Below, one piece after another: positions 1 through 5,619 of a DNA stretch of 9,612 nucleotides (position 1 is the first letter of the stretch; each line of letters starts with the position of its first letter). The DNA is taken from positions 1-9,612 of the forward strand of contig CBCTVZ010000085.1 in the NCBI GenBank assembly GCA_965150505.1, in the 5' to 3' direction. The notes below the pieces were generated by a model that worked only from the letters and a program-made list of their open reading frames with translations, had not been told where the DNA came from and searched no databases. This stretch comes from JAGZHZ01 sp965150505. GTDB taxonomy: Bacteria > Bacillota > Clostridia > Lachnospirales > Lachnospiraceae. Made by a program: the position numbers and the translations under genes.

Positions 1-46
1 ATTTTTCTTATAAGGAATTCTCATTTTGACTTGTACTATTTATATT

Positions 47-1033
47 CTAGCACCACACAAAAGAATACTCTGTCAACTGTTGAATTAATGCTTTTTGAAA
101 TTTATATATGTAAATCAAAATCATCAAAAATACTACTGCGCTCAAAATAATGATAAACATAAAGATAAAAACTGGTCTCATACTTGTTTTGACCAGCATA
201 TCCTGCGGTACCATCGTCAACAATTTCCAGTCTTCTATATTCAGCGATTGGATCGATATTAATATATGGGAATGATTCGCATTTTTTATATCAAAAATAC
301 CTTCTTCCCCATTCTTCAGCTTTTCTGTGATAAAATTGCTATGGATTCCATATATGTCATAAATCGTATCCTTTTTTTCTTCTGGATCAAAAATGACAAT
401 GCCATCATTATTTACAATAAATGATTGTCCTCTTCCCTGAAAATCTGTATTCGAGAGAAGTTTTTGTACCGTATCATATTTTTTTACCCCAACCAAAGCT
501 GCTTTTTCCTCGCCCTCTCTTATTATTGGAGAAGAGAAAATAATTTTATGATTCAAAATATAAGAAACAACATTTTCATCATATATTTCTGGATGCGACT
601 CCACCCAATTATCAAAACGCTCACAAAAAGTATCAGAAGCTTTTCGCTCTCCGTTTAAGTTTATAATAGCCAGACCGTCTAACTCCCAAATAGATGCTTT
701 CCGTTTTAAGACTTCTTCTGTCATCAGCGTTTTGGGTATTCTCGAAAAAGAATCTGCCATTTCTTCAATACAGATACTGCTTTCTCTTAAAACAGAAGAG
801 AGGTTTGAAACAGCATGTGTGCTTACGTCAGTCACATATCGCCTCGTTTCTTCTATTAACTTTTGACGCATATAAATCGTATTGAAAAAAAACATCGCAA
901 TAATAATCAGAAGCGCCCCACTGATCAAAAAAACACCTTTTTTGTTAAACGAAATATTCGTCTGTAAGAGATCATTCGGACATTTCGCCATCGCCTTACT
1001 GCTCTCTTTGTTCCTTTTCTCCTTTTTACTCAT
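47..1033 (-). CDS. Membrane-anchored Cache-type sensor protein, no output domain
   Basis: Predicted extracellular sensor of 328 residues. It has a Lys-rich cytoplasmic N-terminus (1-32), a first membrane helix at about 33-53, an extracytoplasmic region of roughly 230 residues, a second helix at about 287-310 and a short tail. The region between the helices resembles a double Cache domain: a long helix with EETRRYVTDVS follows helix 1, and later come GRGQSFIVNNDGIVIFDPE, typical of the membrane-distal PAS-like fold, and a final DWKLLTMVPQDML. I chose the ATG at 1033 because GGAGAGGGG lies six bases upstream; a GTG 24 bases earlier stays open but has no such site. Related proteins normally continue into HAMP, GGDEF or kinase domains, whereas this one stops 18 residues after helix 2 in ...LTEYSFVWC. 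It may be a disrupted diguanylate cyclase-like receptor. The ligand cannot be told from sequence. Confidence 0.75.
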   Translation of the reverse strand: MSKKEKRNKESSKAMAKCPNDLLQTNISFNKKGVFLISGALLIIIAMFFFNTIYMRQKLIEETRRYVTDVSTHAVSNLSSVLRESSICIEEMADSFSRIPKTLMTEEVLKRKASIWELDGLAIINLNGERKASDTFCERFDNWVESHPEIYDENVVSYILNHKIIFSSPIIREGEEKAALVGVKKYDTVQKLLSNTDFQGRGQSFIVNNDGIVIFDPEEKKDTIYDIYGIHSNFITEKLKNGEEGIFDIKNANHSHILISIQSLNIEDWKLLTMVPQDMLVKTSMRPVFIFMFIIILSAVVFLMILIYIYKFQKALIQQLTEYSFVWC

Positions 1034-1096
1034 AAAACACCCCTCTCCTTCCCTCACGATTCCCTCTTGCGAACTTCATTTTCATTTACTATTTTG

Positions 1097-1125
1097 ATTA
1101 TAAAATTTAAAATTATCGAATGCAA
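1097..1125 (-). promoter_or_regulatory. Candidate sigma-A promoter of the Cache gene
   Basis: Read on the minus strand, TTGCAT (1120-1125) and a perfect TATAAT (1097-1102) are separated by 17 bases. The start codon is about 63 bases further on. The -35 box matches the consensus at only three positions. Confidence 0.45.
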
Positions 1126-1140
1126 GTCCAATCACGCCGT

Positions 1141-1168
1141 TTTACTTTAATAGTTCTTGTCATATAAT
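1141..1168 (+). promoter_or_regulatory. Candidate distal promoter of the CDF transporter
   Basis: TTTACT (1141-1146) and TATAAT (1163-1168) are 16 bases apart. Transcription from here would include both hairpins at 1224-1278 in a leader of roughly 190 bases. It lies back to back with the leftward Cache promoter. Confidence 0.35.
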
Positions 1169-1223
1169 AATTGGCTCTTTTTTTCTGTGGATCTTTCTGT
1201 TTTTAGAATGACAAATAGGAATC

Positions 1224-1278
1224 CTCGGTTATTTAATTACCGAGTAGGTCCCTGAGCAGACGAAAAAAATCTGCTTAG
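1224..1278 (+). other. Two tandem perfect hairpins upstream of the CDF gene
   Basis: Hairpin 1 pairs CTCGGT (1224-1229) with ACCGAG (1239-1244) around a nine-base AT loop; an extra C and a bulge can lengthen it. Hairpin 2 pairs CTGAGCAGA (1252-1260) with TCTGCTTAG (1270-1278), nine pairs including one G-U, around a cgaaaaaaa-type loop. Neither is followed by a T-run, so they are not ordinary terminators. They could be a structured leader RNA, DNA operators or an old mobile-element end. I could not match them to a known metal riboswitch: the NiCo/czcD consensus needs four helices, and only CTGAGCAG is shared. Confidence 0.5.
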
Positions 1279-1280
1279 CC

Positions 1281-1309
1281 TTGCTTTCAATCTGATTAAA
1301 TTGTATAAT
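1281..1309 (+). promoter_or_regulatory. Candidate proximal promoter of the CDF transporter
   Basis: TTGCTT (1281-1286) and a perfect TATAAT (1304-1309) have the ideal 17-base spacing, about 57 bases before the start codon. If this is the main promoter, the two hairpins lie upstream of it and act as DNA, not RNA. Confidence 0.5.
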
Positions 1310-1365
1310 GCCCTTTGAATTGTAAACAGAATGGCAAAAAATATCAAAAAGAAGGTGATTTGATC

Positions 1366-2280
1366 ATGAGCCATCATTTGAAAAAAAGCTCAGAAGAATT
1401 ATTAGAAAAAAGAATTTTGCTGCTTTCCTTTCTGTCAGGGGTAGGATTTGTTATTGTCGAATTGATTTATGCTATATACAGCCATTCTCAGTCTACATTG
1501 ATGGATGCGTTATATGACGCTTCAGAGTTAGTATTTATCATTTTGCTCTTATTTTTAACACCTCTGTTTCACAAACCTATTTCAGAGAAACATCCCTATG
1601 GATTTTTTCAAATTGAATCTTTTTTTATTTTGATTAAAAATACTATGATGATCTCTGTTACAGGCAGTGTTTTGACAAGTGTTATTGAAAAGCTGCTTTC
1701 AGGCGGAAATAATATCAACAAAGGACAAGTCTCTATCTTTCAGTTGATCCTTGGATTTGTCAGTCTAATCATTTTATTCATTATGAAATTTATGAGCCGT
1801 AAAATTTCATCCCCAACTGTAAAAGCAGAAATACTTGGTTGGAAATTAGACGTTGTTTACAGTCTTGGTATGTCTTTTGCATTTTTTATTGCAGTACAAT
1901 TACAGCATACCTCCCTTGCTTTTCTTTCTCCTTATTTTGATCAGATTATTTCTATATTAATTATGTGTTTTATGATTCCTGAGACCGTTAAAATGTTGAT
2001 CGAAACATTCCGAGAACTCTTTCTTTTCTCCCCTGATCAGCAGACTGTCACTAAAATCAAAGAATTATCTGGCAAAATATTAGAGGACTATTCTTTTACT
2101 CCTGTATTCTATGATATTTCAAGAACAGGACGTAAAATGTGGGTTGCTATTTACTTTAGAGTGACATCTGATACCATATGTGTAAAAAATGTTCAGGAAG
2201 CAAACGCGCGTTTAAATAATCAAATTTCTCAAGAATTTTCCGATGTTTTCTGTGAAATTATACTTGATACGCACAAATAA
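1366..2280 (+). CDS. Cation diffusion facilitator (CDF) family metal transporter
   Basis: Inner-membrane exporter of 304 residues, expected to exchange a divalent cation such as Zn, Fe, Co or Mn for protons. Membrane helices are visible at about 17-38, 45-67, 88-110, 124-143, 160-180 and 205-225, followed by a cytoplasmic domain of about 75 residues. Helix 2 carries the metal-site motif D47-x3-D51 (DALYD), and the loop after it has the family signature HPYGFFQIE (76-84). In helix 5 the usual HxxxD site reads GWKLD: Asp162 is present but residue 158 is Gly instead of His or Asp. The ATG at 1366 follows AAGGTGAT by six bases; an in-frame TTG at 1315 has no such site. It stands alone, divergent from the Cache gene and ending 166 bases before a terminator. 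The altered site makes the substrate uncertain. Confidence 0.85.
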   Translation: MSHHLKKSSEELLEKRILLLSFLSGVGFVIVELIYAIYSHSQSTLMDALYDASELVFIILLLFLTPLFHKPISEKHPYGFFQIESFFILIKNTMMISVTGSVLTSVIEKLLSGGNNINKGQVSIFQLILGFVSLIILFIMKFMSRKISSPTVKAEILGWKLDVVYSLGMSFAFFIAVQLQHTSLAFLSPYFDQIISILIMCFMIPETVKMLIETFRELFLFSPDQQTVTKIKELSGKILEDYSFTPVFYDISRTGRKMWVAIYFRVTSDTICVKNVQEANARLNNQISQEFSDVFCEIILDTHK

Positions 2281-2342
2281 ATTTTATTTCTTATTATTTT
2301 CATCTTGTATCAACTTCCTTATTTTATCTTTTACAGAGCAGA

Positions 2343-2380
2343 CCCCCCATCCGACGTGGAGTCGATCGGGGTAGTTCAAA
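2343..2380 (+). repeat. Hairpin resembling an IS605-type end
   Basis: CCCC (2345-2348) pairs with GGGG (2368-2371), and CGAC (2352-2355) with GTCG (2361-2364). The arms are separated by a symmetric atc/atc internal loop and capped by GTGGA. TAGTTCAA follows at once. A GC-rich hairpin followed by GTAGTTCA or a similar string is common at right ends of IS200/IS605 elements, from memory. No transposase remnant adjoins it, so the origin is uncertain. Confidence 0.35.
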
Positions 2381-2440
2381 TTCAAGAGATCATAAGAAAA
2401 TAAAAATAACAAAAAAACGGAAACAGTCCCCTAATTATAG

Positions 2441-2491
2441 GACATAAAAAAAGCGTTGAAACATAAATATGAATCAACGCCTTTTTTGTCC
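2441..2491. terminator. Bidirectional rho-independent terminator
   Basis: GCGTTGA (2453-2459) pairs with TCAACGC (2474-2480). An A-run lies on the left and TTTTTT on the right, and flanking GGACA/TGTCC extends the symmetry. It can end the CDF transcript rightward and the DUF3841 transcript leftward. Confidence 0.8.
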
Positions 2492-2522
2492 CTGCTAAGG
2501 ATATGTATTTTTTCTGTGTTTT

Positions 2523-2580
2523 ACGGTTGCCGTGTTATAAATTCGTTAAGAACCCCACGGGCTTGCCGTGAGAGTAGTCA
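2523..2580 (+). mobile_element. Orphan IS200/IS605-like right end or omegaRNA scaffold remnant
   Basis: A small hairpin ACGG-ttg-CCGT (2523-2533) is followed by GTTAAGAACCC and a second hairpin, CACGG (2556-2560) with CCGTG (2566-2570), then AGAGTAGTCA. This arrangement, AACCCCACGG-loop-CCGTGAGAGTAGTCA, is the kind of sequence that ends tnpB elements of the IS605 family and forms the 3' part of their omegaRNA; this recognition is from memory, not a search. No tnpB or tnpA reading frame is found to its left, where the CDF transporter and a terminator lie instead. It is therefore a relic or a non-autonomous copy. The stop codon of the DUF3841 gene is 12 bases beyond it. Confidence 0.5.
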
Positions 2581-2591
2581 GTCTATCAATA

Positions 2592-3155
2592 CTATAACTC
2601 TACATCAAACATTTGATAGGCATTTACAATATTTTCTTTCTTTATATAAGGCAAATGAGCCTGAATCACATTGCTTGGAAATTCAGAAACAGTAATCTGT
2701 CCCTGTATAATATTTCTCTGTATCCTCAAAAGAGATTCTTTTGTATATGGCGGAAGCAGCATGATAGGCGGCATCAAAAATTGAAAATCATTGATGTCTA
2801 TAAAAATAGGATTAAAGCTCTCCGTGTAATTCAATTCCATAATTACAGAGTTATTTTTATCTATGTTTTTTAAAAATCCTCCGAGTACTGCTTTTTTACT
2901 TTGCATAAATGAGTAAAATTCTTCAATCGTACCGATTGGGTAAATTGATCTATCATCGCTTCTTGCAAAAGCAAAAATAAGACCTCGTAAATTTTTTTGA
3001 TTTTGAGAATTGAATGCCTGTAAGATAAAATAATACAGATCATTCAATGCCTCGTTTTCATTCAGATAACGGCTTTTGCTGAAATCTGGCTGATACACGC
3101 CGTCTTTTTGAATCATCTCAAGTACTTCTCTTGTCTGAATCGTCCAAAATTTCAT
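2592..3155 (-). CDS. DUF3841-like conserved protein
   Basis: Soluble protein of 187 residues with no signal peptide or membrane helix. The N-terminus MKFWTIQTREVLEMIQKDG, followed by YxPDFSKSRYL, fits the DUF3841 family, whose members start with a WTIQ-type strand; the family has no established biochemical role. I see no catalytic motif that I can name. The ATG at 3155 follows AAAGGA by eight bases; an in-frame ATG 30 bases earlier would add a charged MFNERERILF stretch that overlaps this ribosome site, so I prefer the shorter form. It is probably transcribed alone: a promoter with an inverted repeat lies upstream and a strong terminator about 100 bases downstream. Family assignment is moderate; function is unknown. 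Confidence 0.75.
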   Translation of the reverse strand: MKFWTIQTREVLEMIQKDGVYQPDFSKSRYLNENEALNDLYYFILQAFNSQNQKNLRGLIFAFARSDDRSIYPIGTIEEFYSFMQSKKAVLGGFLKNIDKNNSVIMELNYTESFNPIFIDINDFQFLMPPIMLLPPYTKESLLRIQRNIIQGQITVSEFPSNVIQAHLPYIKKENIVNAYQMFDVEL

Positions 3156-3238
3156 AAATAAAATCCTTTCCCTTTCGTTAAACAAAACTGCCCTTTTTTA
3201 TTTTACGATTGTTCCTTTCTATTTTCCATTTAATTTAT

Positions 3239-3291
3239 ATTATACCACTTTATCATTAGAAAGCATACCGTCAAAAATTTGCTATGCTTTC
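3239..3291 (-). promoter_or_regulatory. Promoter with operator-like inverted repeat for the DUF3841 gene
   Basis: On the minus strand a perfect TATAAT lies at 3239-3244, about 84 bases before the start. A good -35 box is missing. In that place are the perfect 9-bp arms GAAAGCATA (3259-3267) and TATGCTTTC (3283-3291), separated by 15 bases. There is no T-run, so a protein-binding site is more likely than a terminator. Confidence 0.45.
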
Positions 3292-3296
3292 CTCTC

Positions 3297-3316
3297 AAAA
3301 ACCTCTATTTCTAGGG
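3297..3316 (-). terminator. Weak terminator after the DUF3737 gene
   Basis: Read leftward, CCCTA-gaaa-TAGAGG forms a short stem with one bulged A and a GAAA loop, and TTTTTG follows. It is about 70 bases past the DUF3737 stop. The stem is short, so termination may be partial. Confidence 0.35.
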
Positions 3317-3384
3317 AACACTGTTAATTGTCGCTTTATCTGAAGTAGATATCCTTTCACAAACAGTGATACTAAACATTAATA

Positions 3385-4221
3385 TTAAGAAGTAATGATA
3401 ATTTCAGCTTTCGCATTGACATCGTCCAAAATCAATTCCCCCACATCCGGCACTGTGATCCGTCCAGACAATGGATTTTTGATACTATCAACTTTTGTGA
3501 TAAGTGTTGCTTCTACTTGAGATTTCTCAAAAGCCAGATCCGTTTCTATCATCTCGCAATCAATTAGCTTTAAGTTTTTGCAATAGCAAAATGGCTGAGT
3601 GCCGATGATTTTACAGTTGATAAACGTCAGTCCGTCAGAATACCACGCCAGATATTCTCCTTTTATCGTACTGTTTCGGATCGTAATATTTTTTCCATGC
3701 CAAAAGGCATCCTTCGTATTAAAAACACAATCTTCAAAGACTCCATTTTTTATGTATTGAAACGAATATTTTCCCTGGAACTGTACCCTGCGAAATGTTA
3801 AATCTTCCGAACGCATCATAAAATATTCGCTGACTGCTGTGGTATCTTCCATACAGATTCCCTGAACAGACCATCCAAATTCTGGTGAAATAATATCACA
3901 ATTTTGAACCGTTACATTACAGCATTCCCGAAATGCTTTAATTCCGTGAAGTTTGCTGTCCGTCACCTTTACCTGATCGGAATACCACAATGCCGCCCTA
4001 CAATTCGATGTCATTTCCGAATGACGAATTGCAATTCCATGATCATGCCAGAATGGATATCGGAGATTGAAAAAACAATGCTCTGCTTCAATTTGACTGC
4101 TTTCTTTAAATGCACTTTCCCCATCTGCCACTCCGTCAAAAGAACAATTTTTTATCAAAAGCTCATGGCTTCCATAAAAAGCTCGCTCCTTGTCAAACGT
4201 TTGATTTTCTATTATTTTCAT
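3385..4221 (-). CDS. DUF3737 family beta-helix repeat protein
   Basis: Protein of 278 residues made almost wholly of short repeats of about 20 residues in which a strand is followed by NC or DC plus a hydrophobic residue: IKNCSF, VQNCDI, FEDCVF, FINCKI, LIDCEM. This is the look of a right-handed beta-helix and fits the DUF3737 family in length and in its opening MKIIENQTFDKERAFYGS. No signal peptide or membrane helix is present, so it is probably cytoplasmic. Conserved Trp and His residues (FWHDHGIAIRH, DAFWHGKNITIRNS, LAWYSDG) recur at matching places in the coils. The start follows AAGGAGGAG with good spacing. It is divergent from a LysR-type gene, which probably controls it. The biochemical role of the family is not known to me. 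Confidence 0.85.
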   Translation of the reverse strand: MKIIENQTFDKERAFYGSHELLIKNCSFDGVADGESAFKESSQIEAEHCFFNLRYPFWHDHGIAIRHSEMTSNCRAALWYSDQVKVTDSKLHGIKAFRECCNVTVQNCDIISPEFGWSVQGICMEDTTAVSEYFMMRSEDLTFRRVQFQGKYSFQYIKNGVFEDCVFNTKDAFWHGKNITIRNSTIKGEYLAWYSDGLTFINCKIIGTQPFCYCKNLKLIDCEMIETDLAFEKSQVEATLITKVDSIKNPLSGRITVPDVGELILDDVNAKAEIIITS

Positions 4222-4426
4222 ACTCCATCTCCTCCTTATCGCTCATCATAAAAAAAAGAACAGCGTCCTATTTGAAACACCAAATAATCAAGACACTTTA
4301 TCTGCCAAAAGATGTTTCTTTTTCCGTTCTCTGCTATCCATATATAGCACCGCCTATCTGTGTATTTTCCATTTTACTTTACTATTTTTTATAAAAATAA
4401 AATCCTGTTTCTATATTCTTAGCTCC

Positions 4427-4456
4427 ATTATAGTGACTTAAAAATAAAATAGCAAA
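4427..4456 (-). promoter_or_regulatory. Candidate sigma-A promoter for the DUF3737 gene
   Basis: On the minus strand TTGCTA (4451-4456) and TATAAT (4427-4432) are 18 bases apart. The resulting leader would be about 200 bases long, an AT-rich stretch in which I see no clear structured RNA. Confidence 0.45.
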
Positions 4457-4464
4457 TACTTATA

Positions 4465-4498
4465 TTATATTGAGTTCAATAGTTGAAACCTATTGAAA
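4465..4498. promoter_or_regulatory. Probable LysR operator with a second leftward -10 box
   Basis: A perfect inverted repeat TTCAATAG (4476-4483) / CTATTGAA (4491-4498) with a seven-base centre overlaps the -35 box of the rightward LysR promoter. Leftward, a TATAAT at 4465-4470 lies five bases away, and its expected -35 position falls inside the repeat with no good -35 sequence. That is the usual layout of an activator-dependent promoter under a LysR-type protein, which binds TN11A-like dyads in divergent regions. Confidence 0.55.
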
Positions 4499-4511
4499 AA
4501 CAAATTATACT
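4484..4511 (+). promoter_or_regulatory. Promoter of the LysR-type gene
   Basis: TTGAAA (4484-4489) and TATACT (4506-4511) are separated by 16 bases, 35 bases before the start codon. The -35 box sits in the centre of the inverted repeat, which suggests negative autoregulation. Confidence 0.6.
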
Positions 4512-4545
4512 GTAATCAACTGAAACAGAAGGGAGGAAATTATCT

Positions 4546-5433
4546 ATGGAACTGCGAGTACTTGGCTACTTTCTTGCAGTTGCAAGAGAACAAAGCATTG
4601 TTCGTGCAGCAGAATCGCTACATCTTTCACAACCCACGCTCTCTACACAAATCAAGGCGATGGAAAAAGAACTTGGCAAACAACTTTTCATTCGTGGAAC
4701 AAAAGGAACAAGAAAAGTAACGCTTACCGAGGAAGGAATGATTCTTCGCAAGCGTGCAGAGGAAATATTAAACCTTGTGCAAAAAACAAAACGAGAAATT
4801 TCTCTCTCTGATCAGATAATCGTGGGAGATGTCTATATTGGAACTGGTGAAACAGATGCGGTTCGTTTTATAGCTAGAGCCGCCAAAGAACTTTATCAGA
4901 TTTATCCAGGCATTCATTATCATATTTCCAGCGGTAATGCCGAATTTGTCAGAGAACAACTGGATAAGGGATTGATTGATTTTGGAATTGTATTTGGGAA
5001 TGTAGATCACTCAAAGTATAATTCGATTGAACTTCCTTTTAAAGATATATGGGGTGTTTTGATGAGGCAAGATTCACCGCTGGCTGCCAAAGAAAAAATT
5101 CAACCAAAAGACTTATGGGATAAACCTTTAATCGTATCAAATCAGGATGACAGCAAGACGACTTTAATCGCATGGATTAAAAAAGAACTGTCTGAATTAG
5201 AAATCGTAGCAACTTACAATTTGCTGTTTAATGCGTCTTTGATGGTTGAAGAAGGACTTGGATATGCAATCGGATTAGATAAAATCATCAATACATCCGG
5301 AAACAGCAAGCTGTGTTTTCGTCCCCTTTCTCCGCAAAAAGAAGCTGGTATGCACATTGTTTGGAAAAAATATCAAGTATTTTCTAAAGCATCTGAAAAG
5401 TTTATTGAAAAACTAAGATTGATTTTTTTATAA
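4546..5433 (+). CDS. LysR-type transcriptional regulator
   Basis: DNA-binding regulator of 295 residues, the usual LysR length. The winged helix-turn-helix is at residues 1-60, with the recognition region at about 15-43 (AAESLHLSQPTLSTQIKAME), followed by the linker helix to about residue 88 and an effector-binding domain of two periplasmic-binding-protein-like lobes from about 90 to 290. GYAIGLDKII near the end is the common C-terminal lobe motif. GGGAGG lies nine bases before the ATG. It is divergent from the DUF3737 gene and shares with it an operator-like inverted repeat; LysR proteins typically activate the divergent gene and repress their own. The effector cannot be told from sequence. 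It ends about 130 bases before a shared terminator. Confidence 0.93.
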   Translation: MELRVLGYFLAVAREQSIVRAAESLHLSQPTLSTQIKAMEKELGKQLFIRGTKGTRKVTLTEEGMILRKRAEEILNLVQKTKREISLSDQIIVGDVYIGTGETDAVRFIARAAKELYQIYPGIHYHISSGNAEFVREQLDKGLIDFGIVFGNVDHSKYNSIELPFKDIWGVLMRQDSPLAAKEKIQPKDLWDKPLIVSNQDDSKTTLIAWIKKELSELEIVATYNLLFNASLMVEEGLGYAIGLDKIINTSGNSKLCFRPLSPQKEAGMHIVWKKYQVFSKASEKFIEKLRLIFL

Positions 5434-5560
5434 AAGTCTGTGGCGTTCCCCATACTTAAAATAATATAATAGTATTTCATATGATCCGGTTTATTTGTTC
5501 CTAAAGTTCCGTTTTTCGGATCAGCGAAAAATTCTACAATGGAAACAGGCCCTTGGCCTA

Positions 5561-5615
5561 ACAATAAAAATGGCGAGAAAGTTATGAATCCTTTTCTCGC
5601 CATTTATTGTTTTTT
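5561..5615. terminator. Bidirectional terminator between convergent genes
   Basis: Perfect 12-bp arms AATGGCGAGAAA (5569-5580) and TTTCTCGCCATT (5593-5604), with nearly continuous outer pairing ACAATAAA/TTTATTGT. A T-run follows rightward (5610-5615) and an A-rich run leftward. It serves the LysR gene and, from the other side, the MoxR operon. Confidence 0.85.
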
Positions 5616-5619
5616 CTTT

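Noticed and set aside
425..1097. Several rightward open frames opposite the Cache gene
   Set aside because: They are antisense to a clear membrane sensor, lack ribosome sites, and their hydrophobic runs reflect the complementary strand.
1224..1278. NiCo (czcD) riboswitch before the CDF gene
   Set aside because: Only the string CTGAGCAG resembles the consensus. The second conserved strand and the four-way junction are missing.
3319..3368. Inverted repeat CACTGTT / AACAGTG after the DUF3737 gene as a terminator
   Set aside because: The loop is 36 bases and no T-run follows in either direction; a short stem at 3297-3316 is a better, though weak, candidate.
5490..5560. Dyads GATCCG/CGGATC and AGGCC-ctt-GGCCT beside the LysR stop
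   Set aside because: They are short, without T-runs, and a far stronger terminator follows, so they are probably chance or minor structure.
5373..5603. Leftward open frame of 76 codons over the end of the LysR gene
   Set aside because: It overlaps the terminator and the LysR coding region on the other strand, has no ribosome site and matches no family that I recognise.
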